This document shows, piece by piece, positions 58,508-64,000 of a DNA stretch of 64,000 nt. Every line of letters begins with the position of its first letter. Within the stretch, counting starts at the first letter, position 1. This DNA is from Pseudomonas sp. MWU15-20650 (GTDB taxonomy: Bacteria > Pseudomonadota > Gammaproteobacteria > Pseudomonadales > Pseudomonadaceae). A program made the position numbers and the translations under genes. The stretch spans positions 1-64,000 of the forward strand of contig NZ_JALJFG010000022.1 in the NCBI RefSeq assembly GCF_023242475.1. Reading direction: 5' to 3'. Below the pieces are notes generated by a model. That model worked only from the letters and a program-made list of their open reading frames with translations, made no database searches and had not been told where the DNA came from.

Positions 58508-61500
58508 ATGCACCTGCTCAGGACACAGCCGGGTGGTTTCGTCTCGGACGACAATATTGCCGACCTGGGACAAACGCCCGCCGAGCTGGTGATCCTGTGC
58601 AGCGGTGATTCCAGCCTGGCGCTGTTGGCCGAGGCCGCCCAGCAGTTGCCTGCCGATTACCCCAGCCTGCGCCTGGCCAACCCGATGCAGGTGCAGAACC
58701 ACGCTTCGGTCGACTTGTACGTCGATGAGGTGCTGCGCCACGCCAAGGTCATCCTGATTTCCCTGCACGGCGGTATTGGCTATTGGCGCTACGGTATCGA
58801 ACGCCTGGTCGAGTTGGCGCAACGTGGCGTCACGCTGATCCTGGTGCCGGGGGATGATCGCCCAGACCCGGAACTCAGCGGTCTGAGCACTGTGGGCGCC
58901 GAACAGCGCGACCGCCTGTGGCACTTCCTGCGCCAGGGCGGCCTGGGCAACGCGCTGGATTTCTATCGCTGCCTGGCCAGTGTTTACTGGGGCCGCGATT
59001 ATCCGTGGGGCGAGCCGCAAACCCTGCCGCGCACCGCGATCTATCACCCGCAAAAAGCCAGCGCCCGCCTCAATGACTGGCAGGCGGATTGGACCGTCGA
59101 GTGGCCCGTGGCAGCGGTGCTGTTCTACCGTTCCCATTTGCAGGCGGCCAACACGGCCTTTATCGATGTGTTCTGCCAACGCTTGCATGCGGCGGGCCTG
59201 AACCCGCTGCCTATCGCGGTGGCCAGCTTGAAGGAGCCCGGCTGCCTCTCGGTGGTCGAGGACCTGATGGACGACGTACAGGCAGCGGTGATTCTGAACA
59301 CCACCGGCTTTGCCCAGTCCAGCCCGGAAGCGCCGCATTTACGCCCGTTTCGCCGCAACATCCCGGTGATCCAGGCGATTTGCGCCCAGGACAACCAGCC
59401 CGGCTGGCAGGCCAGTGAGCAAGGGCTCGGCCCTCGTGACCTGGCGATGCACATTGCCTTGCCGGAGCTGGACGGCCGCATTATCAGCCGGCCGATCAGT
59501 TTCAAGGATTTGGCCTGGCGCAGCGAGCGCAGCCAGTCGGACGTGGTGTGCTACCGCGCCGCCCCTGAACGCATGGATTTCGTGGCGCAGCTGGCACGGC
59601 GCTGGGTGGAACTGGCACGGGTGCCCAATGCGCAGAAACGCATTGCGCTGATCCTGGCCAACTACCCCACCCGTGATGGCCGCATCGGCAATGGCGTGGG
59701 CCTGGATACCCCGGCAGCGGCGCTGAACATCCTGCGCGCCTTGCAAGCCGAAGGCTATCCGGTGCCGGAGGCGCTTCCAGGCAGCGGCACGGCCCTGATC
59801 CATGAGCTGCTCGGCGGCGTTACCAACGACCTGGACAGCCTCGACCTGCGCCCCTGCCATCAAAGCCTGGGCTTGGTCGATTACGAAGCGATGTTCCAGC
59901 GTTTGCCCGAAGCCAATCGCCAGGCGGTGCTGGAACGTTGGGGCGCTCCACAAAACGATCCAATGTGCCGCGATGGCCGCATGATGATCGCCGGTCTGCG
60001 CCTGGGCCTGACCTTCGTCGGTATCCAGCCGGCCCGGGGTTACCAAGTGGACGCCAGCGCGGTGTACCACGACCCGGACCTGGTGCCGCCCCATGGGTAC
60101 CTGGCGTTCTACTTCTGGTTGCGCCACACCTACGGCGCCCATGGCGTGATCCATGTGGGCAAGCACGGCAACCTGGAATGGTTGCCGGGCAAAGGCGTGG
60201 GCCTGTCGGAACACTGCTGGCCGGATGCACTGCTGGGGCCGTTGCCGAATATCTACCCGTTTATCGTCAACGACCCAGGCGAGGGCGCCCAGGCCAAGCG
60301 GCGTACCCAGGCCGTGATCATCGACCACTTGATGCCGCCGCTGACCCGTGCCGAAACCTATGGCCCGCTGCGCAACCTGGAGCTGTTGGCGGACGAATAT
60401 TACGAGGCGCAGTTGCTCGACCCGCGCCGTGCCCTTGAGCTGCAAAGAGACATTCTCAAGCTGGTGCGTGAAACCCGCATCGACCAGGAGCTCGAACTCG
60501 GCGCTGAAGTGGACGCGGCAATCTGGTTACCGCGCCTGGACACTTACCTGTGTGACTTGAAGGAATCGCAGATCCGCGACGGCTTGCACATTTTTGGTGA
60601 GTCGCCCGAAGGGCGCCTGCGTATCGACACGCTGCTGGCCTTGCTGCGCATTCCCCGGGGCGATGGCCGTGGCCCACAATCAAGCCTGCTGCGGGTGTTG
60701 GCCCAGGCGTTCGAGTTGGGCTTTGACCCACTCGATTGCGCCCTGGCCGAACCCTGGACCGGGCGCCGCCCCGAGGTGTTGCAGAAAATCGACGCGCAGT
60801 TATGGCGCACCGCCGGTGATACCCGCGAGCGCCTGGAATTGTATGCGGCGCGGTTGATCGAGCAGGCGCTGGAGGGCCCGCTTGAGCAGTTGGAAGAACC
60901 GGGCTGGGAGACTGTGAAGGTCGTCATCGAAAGCCTGCGCATTGTCGTGGCGCCACGCCTGGATGCCTGCGGGCCGGCGGAAATGCGTGGCTTGCTGGAT
61001 GCCTTGTGCGGGCGTTTCGTTCCCGCGGGGCCGAGCGGCGCCCCCAGCCGTGGGCGTCTGGATGTGCTGCCCACCGGGCGTAACTTCTTCACGGTGGATG
61101 TGCGCAACTTGCCGACCACCACGGCCTGGCGTATCGGTTTCCAGTCAGCCAACCTGATGCTTGAGCGACATTTGCAGGACCACGGCGACCACCTGCGCCA
61201 ACTCGGCCTGTCGGTATGGGGCACGGCCACCATGCGCACCGGCGGCGACGACATCGCCCAGGCCATGGCGCTGATGGGCGTACGGCCGGTGTGGGCCACG
61301 GGCAGTCAACGGGTGGACGATTTTGAAATCCTGCCCATCAGTTTGCTCGACCGCCCGCGGGTGGACGTCACGCTGCGTGTGTCCGGGTTCTTCCGTGATG
61401 CCTTCGCCAACCTGATCCGCCTGTTCGACGCGGCGGTGCAAGCGGTGGCGGCCCTGGATGAACCGGACGACATGAACCCGCTGGCCGCCAAAGTGCGCAG

Positions 61501-62269
61501 CGAGCGTGCGGCGCTGCTGGCCTCTGGCCTGGATGAAGAAGCGGCGGCCAAACAGGCCGGCTGGCGCATTTTCGGGGCCAAGCCCGGTGCCTACGGCGCG
61601 GGCGTGCAGGGCGCCATTGACGGGCGCCTGTGGCAAAGCCGCGAGGACTTGGCCGAGGTCTACCTGAACTGGGGCGGCTACGCCTACGGCGGTTCTGACG
61701 AAGGCACCGCCGCCCGCGCGCAATTCGCCCAGCGCTTGAGCCAGGTGCAGGCGGTGTTGCAGAACCAGGATAACCGCGAACACGACTTGCTCGACTCCAA
61801 TGACTACTACCAATTCCAGGGCGGCATGCTCGCTGCGGTGGAAACCCTGAGCGGCGCCAAGACCGCCAGCTATCATGGCGACCATAGCCAGCCGGACTTG
61901 CCCAGGATACGCACCTTGAAGGAGGAGCTGAACCGGGTGATCCGTTCGCGTGCCGCCAACCCCAAGTGGATCGAAGGTGTGAAGCGCCACGGTTATAAAG
62001 GGGCGTTCGAAATGGCCGCGACCGTGGATAATCTGTTCGCGTTCGATGCCACCACCGCGCTGATCGACGATCATCAATACGCGTTGCTCGCCGATGCTTA
62101 CCTGCTTGACCCCGACACCCGGGCCTTTGTGCAGCAGCACAACCCCGAGGCCCTGCGAGACATGGCCGAGCGCCTGCTCGAAGCCCAGCAACGTGGGCTT
62201 TGGCAGGCACCGGGAGCGTATCGTGAAGCACTCGAAAACCTGTTGCTGGATATAGAAGAAGACAGCTGA
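58508..62269 (+). CDS. cobN: cobaltochelatase large subunit CobN
   Basis: Large subunit of 1253 aa of the aerobic cobalt chelatase, inserting Co(II) into hydrogenobyrinic acid a,c-diamide with ATP hydrolysed by the partner subunits. It is collinear with CobN/ChlH; characteristic segments include VIHVGKHGNLEWLPGKG (about 555) and GLRLGLTFVGIQP. Its TGA overlaps the next ATG by one base, tying it to the ChlI/ChlD-type ATPase. No cobS or cobT is present in the window. Confidence 0.96.
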   Translation: MHLLRTQPGGFVSDDNIADLGQTPAELVILCSGDSSLALLAEAAQQLPADYPSLRLANPMQVQNHASVDLYVDEVLRHAKVILISLHGGIGYWRYGIERLVELAQRGVTLILVPGDDRPDPELSGLSTVGAEQRDRLWHFLRQGGLGNALDFYRCLASVYWGRDYPWGEPQTLPRTAIYHPQKASARLNDWQADWTVEWPVAAVLFYRSHLQAANTAFIDVFCQRLHAAGLNPLPIAVASLKEPGCLSVVEDLMDDVQAAVILNTTGFAQSSPEAPHLRPFRRNIPVIQAICAQDNQPGWQASEQGLGPRDLAMHIALPELDGRIISRPISFKDLAWRSERSQSDVVCYRAAPERMDFVAQLARRWVELARVPNAQKRIALILANYPTRDGRIGNGVGLDTPAAALNILRALQAEGYPVPEALPGSGTALIHELLGGVTNDLDSLDLRPCHQSLGLVDYEAMFQRLPEANRQAVLERWGAPQNDPMCRDGRMMIAGLRLGLTFVGIQPARGYQVDASAVYHDPDLVPPHGYLAFYFWLRHTYGAHGVIHVGKHGNLEWLPGKGVGLSEHCWPDALLGPLPNIYPFIVNDPGEGAQAKRRTQAVIIDHLMPPLTRAETYGPLRNLELLADEYYEAQLLDPRRALELQRDILKLVRETRIDQELELGAEVDAAIWLPRLDTYLCDLKESQIRDGLHIFGESPEGRLRIDTLLALLRIPRGDGRGPQSSLLRVLAQAFELGFDPLDCALAEPWTGRRPEVLQKIDAQLWRTAGDTRERLELYAARLIEQALEGPLEQLEEPGWETVKVVIESLRIVVAPRLDACGPAEMRGLLDALCGRFVPAGPSGAPSRGRLDVLPTGRNFFTVDVRNLPTTTAWRIGFQSANLMLERHLQDHGDHLRQLGLSVWGTATMRTGGDDIAQAMALMGVRPVWATGSQRVDDFEILPISLLDRPRVDVTLRVSGFFRDAFANLIRLFDAAVQAVAALDEPDDMNPLAAKVRSERAALLASGLDEEAAAKQAGWRIFGAKPGAYGAGVQGAIDGRLWQSREDLAEVYLNWGGYAYGGSDEGTAARAQFAQRLSQVQAVLQNQDNREHDLLDSNDYYQFQGGMLAAVETLSGAKTASYHGDHSQPDLPRIRTLKEELNRVIRSRAANPKWIEGVKRHGYKGAFEMAATVDNLFAFDATTALIDDHQYALLADAYLLDPDTRAFVQQHNPEALRDMAERLLEAQQRGLWQAPGAYREALENLLLDIEEDS

Positions 62270-63270
62270 TGACCGACATTCCCCATTTCCCGCTGTCCGC
62301 CGTCGTAGGCGCCGACGACCTGAAACTGGCGCTGTGCCTGACCGCCATCGACCCGAAGATCGGTGGCGTGTTGATCGAAGGGCCACGCGGCATGGCCAAG
62401 TCCACCCTGGCGCGTGGTTTGGCGGACCTGCTGGCCAGCGGGCAGTTTGTCACCTTGCCTTTGGGGGCAACCGAGGAGCGGCTGGTCGGTACGTTGGACC
62501 TGGAGGCTGCGTTGGGTGAAGGTCGCGCGCAGTTTTCGCCGGGCGTATTGGCCAAGGCTGACGGTGGCGTGCTGTATGTCGATGAAGTCAACTTGCTGCC
62601 GGATCACTTGGTGGACCTGCTGCTGGACGTGGCCGCCAGCGGCACCAACCTGATCGAGCGTGACGGCATTTCCCATCGTCACTCGGCGCGTTTTGTGCTG
62701 ATCGGCACCATGAACCCGGAGGAGGGCGAGTTGCGCCCGCAACTGCTCGACCGCTTCGGTTTTAACGTGGCCTTGAGCGGGCAGACGTTGCCGGCCGAGC
62801 GCGGGCAGATCATTCGCCGGCGCCTGGATTTCGACAGTCACCCGCAGGCTTTCTGCGCGCAGTGGGCCGAGCCGCAGGCGGCCTTGCGCGAGCGTTGCAC
62901 CCAGGCCCGGGCACGGCTTGAGAGCATTGAACTGGATGACCAGGCGTTGGCGCGAATCACCGAGCGTTGTTTTGCCGCTGGCGTCGATGGCTTGCGCGCC
63001 GATCTGGTGTGGTTGCGCGGCGCCAGGGCTCATGCGGCGTGGCGAGGTGCCACGGCCATCACCGAAGAGGATATCGAGGCGGTGGCCGAGTTTGCCTTGC
63101 GCCATCGCCGCCAAGAACAATCCCCGCCGGCCAGCAGTCCGCCGCCTGCCGGGCAGTCGCCGCAGCCCTCCGATCGCTCACCTGGCCAGGGCCAATGGGG
63201 CGATATGCCCGCACCGGCCTTGCCCACGGGCGCACGCCGTGAAGTGCCCACCTGGCCAAAAAAGCCCTAG
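62269..63270 (+). CDS. ChlI-like AAA+ ATPase; small chelatase subunit and N-terminus of ChlD
   Basis: AAA+ protein of 333 aa related to magnesium chelatase subunit I. Walker A is GPRGMAKST (about 38-46), Walker B GGVLYVDEVNLL, with the sensor segment LIGTMNPEEGELRPQLLDRFG. The last 40 residues are a Pro/Gln/Ser-rich linker like that of ChlD, not a natural ChlI end. The frame stops two codons after an A AAA AAG heptamer, and the -1 frame carries on into the VWA domain. So this frame likely gives the small subunit (333 aa) and, by frameshifting, a ChlD-type medium subunit of about 552 aa. It overlaps cobN by one base. Confidence 0.93.
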   Translation: MTDIPHFPLSAVVGADDLKLALCLTAIDPKIGGVLIEGPRGMAKSTLARGLADLLASGQFVTLPLGATEERLVGTLDLEAALGEGRAQFSPGVLAKADGGVLYVDEVNLLPDHLVDLLLDVAASGTNLIERDGISHRHSARFVLIGTMNPEEGELRPQLLDRFGFNVALSGQTLPAERGQIIRRRLDFDSHPQAFCAQWAEPQAALRERCTQARARLESIELDDQALARITERCFAAGVDGLRADLVWLRGARAHAAWRGATAITEEDIEAVAEFALRHRRQEQSPPASSPPPAGQSPQPSDRSPGQGQWGDMPAPALPTGARREVPTWPKKP

Positions 63271-63305
63271 GCATTCGCCCTCGACCTGACGCGGGGGCGG
63301 ATGCC
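63258..63305 (+). other. programmed -1 ribosomal frameshift signal
   Basis: Slippery heptamer A AAA AAG at 63258-63264 in the zero frame (CCA AAA AAG). A five-base spacer follows, then an 11-bp stem pairing 63270-63280 with 63295-63305 (one G-U pair), loop of 14 bases. The zero-frame stop TAG is at 63268-63270. Confidence 0.8.
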
Positions 63306-63926
63306 CGACCCAAGGCGGGGCGACTGGACAAGGGCAGGCAAGGCCAGGCGCGCAGTGCGCAACAGGGGGCTGTCAATTGGCCGGGCACGTTGCTCGGTGG
63401 GCGGCCGCAATGCCGTGATGACCTGTTGTTTCACCTGCGTAGCCGTTCGGCGCCGGAACTGTGGTTGGTAATCGTCGATGCCTCGGCGTCCACCCGGCGC
63501 CATCGGGCGTTGACCGATGCCAAGGGTTTGTTGGCTCAGCTGTTCGACGACGCTTATCGGCAACGGGCGCGTATAGCGCTCTTGACGGCCAGCGGGGCAT
63601 CGCCGAGGTGGCAGGTGCAAGGGTTGAAGGCGGCGAAGGGCTTGACGGGTTGGCTGGAGCAGTTAGGCGCCGGTGGCGGTACGCCATTGCTCGCCGCCTT
63701 GAGCGAGGCCGGGCAGTGGCTCAGAGCGCGGCGCAAACGTTACCCGGCGCAGCAGCAGCGGTTGCTGGTGATCACCGATGGTCGGCTCAAAGCCATTGAT
63801 GGGTTGCCGCCGTTGGAGTGCCGGGGGTTACTGGTAGACATTGAGCGCGGGCCGATCAGGTTGGGGCGGGCTCAGGAGTTGGCGATGGGGTTGCAGTTGG
63901 ATTACCAGCATATTGATGCTTTGTAG
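63264..63926 (+). CDS. ChlD C-terminal part (linker and VWA domain), read in the -1 frame
   Basis: Open from 63243 in the -1 frame relative to the ChlI-like gene. Downstream of the slip site it reads KKALGIRPRPDAG and then DKGRQGQARSAQQGAVNWPG, a linker typical of ChlD/BchD, followed by a VWA domain with MIDAS motif VDASAS, later GGGTPLL and VITDG. No ATG or GTG occurs in this frame before the VWA domain; the only TTG, at 63390, would cut off the conserved linker. So translation is most simply explained by a -1 frameshift. Some annotations would list it as a separate VWA protein starting at TTG 63390. Confidence 0.85.
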   Translation, partial: ALGIRPRPDAGADARPKAGRLDKGRQGQARSAQQGAVNWPGTLLGGRPQCRDDLLFHLRSRSAPELWLVIVDASASTRRHRALTDAKGLLAQLFDDAYRQRARIALLTASGASPRWQVQGLKAAKGLTGWLEQLGAGGGTPLLAALSEAGQWLRARRKRYPAQQQRLLVITDGRLKAIDGLPPLECRGLLVDIERGPIRLGRAQELAMGLQLDYQHIDAL

Positions 63927-63937
63927 TGCCTGGGCAA

Positions 63938-64000
63938 TCGCCATCGGGAGCAAGCCCCCTCCCACACTTTTCAGTGCACCGCAGCATTACCTGTGGGAGG
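63938..64000. repeat. REP-type element, cut by window end
   Basis: GCCATCGGGAGCAAGCCCCC and a CTGTGGGAGG half appear as an inverted pair after the chlD end. The second arm continues beyond the window. Confidence 0.8.

Overview
The window looks like a Pseudomonas chromosome of the P. fluorescens type. It has the aerobic cobalamin route with a CobN chelatase, two tandem cbb3 oxidase operons followed by ccoGHIS, hemN and anr, the smc-zipA-ligA block, dnaX-ybaB-recR, and many intergenic hairpin repeats built on one GGGAGCAAGCCCCCTCCCAC-type core. Almost all of it is gene-dense, GC-rich core DNA. No IS element, prophage, tRNA or CRISPR array was seen.

Layout. (1) 0.1-9.9 kb: hrpA, a two-gene unit of very small unknown proteins with its own terminator, aceK, two convergent DMT-family permeases, a 54-codon orphan gene and a CPBP membrane protease. 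(2) 10-12.3 kb: an Aer-like chemoreceptor and an alpha/beta hydrolase. (3) 12.4-28.5 kb: a microaerobic block of two ccoNOQP operons, ccoGHIS plus a TauE-like gene, hemN, anr and apt. Anr-type boxes (TTGAT-N4-ATCAA or close variants) lie upstream of both cco operons, ccoG and hemN, so the regulator and its likely targets are neighbours. (4) 28.6-34.1 kb: acyl-CoA dehydrogenase, recR, a CurA-like reductase, ybaB and dnaX. (5) 34.3-38.6 kb: an accessory-looking stretch between dnaX and the 4.5S RNA gene. It holds a VOC protein, a muramidase without a signal peptide coupled to a small secreted protein (effector/immunity-like), and a stand-alone SF1 helicase-like protein. (6) 38.7-48 kb: ffs, a zinc metallopeptidase, ligA, zipA, smc and a GntR regulator. 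(7) 48.2-54.3 kb: purine catabolism (xdhABC, guaD) divergent from the GntR gene, with two in-register palindromes between them. (8) 54.7-63.9 kb: two divergent cobalamin units, cbtB-cbtA-cobE-cobM and cobW-cobN-chlI/D, each behind its own B12 riboswitch.

The most notable signal is at the end of the cobalamin unit. The ChlI-like ATPase frame ends two codons after an A AAA AAG heptamer. Five bases further on starts an 11-bp hairpin, and the -1 frame continues directly into the ChlD linker and VWA domain, with no ATG or GTG start of its own. This is a textbook -1 programmed frameshift arrangement, so one gene could make both the small (333 aa) and medium (about 552 aa) chelatase subunits that serve CobN.
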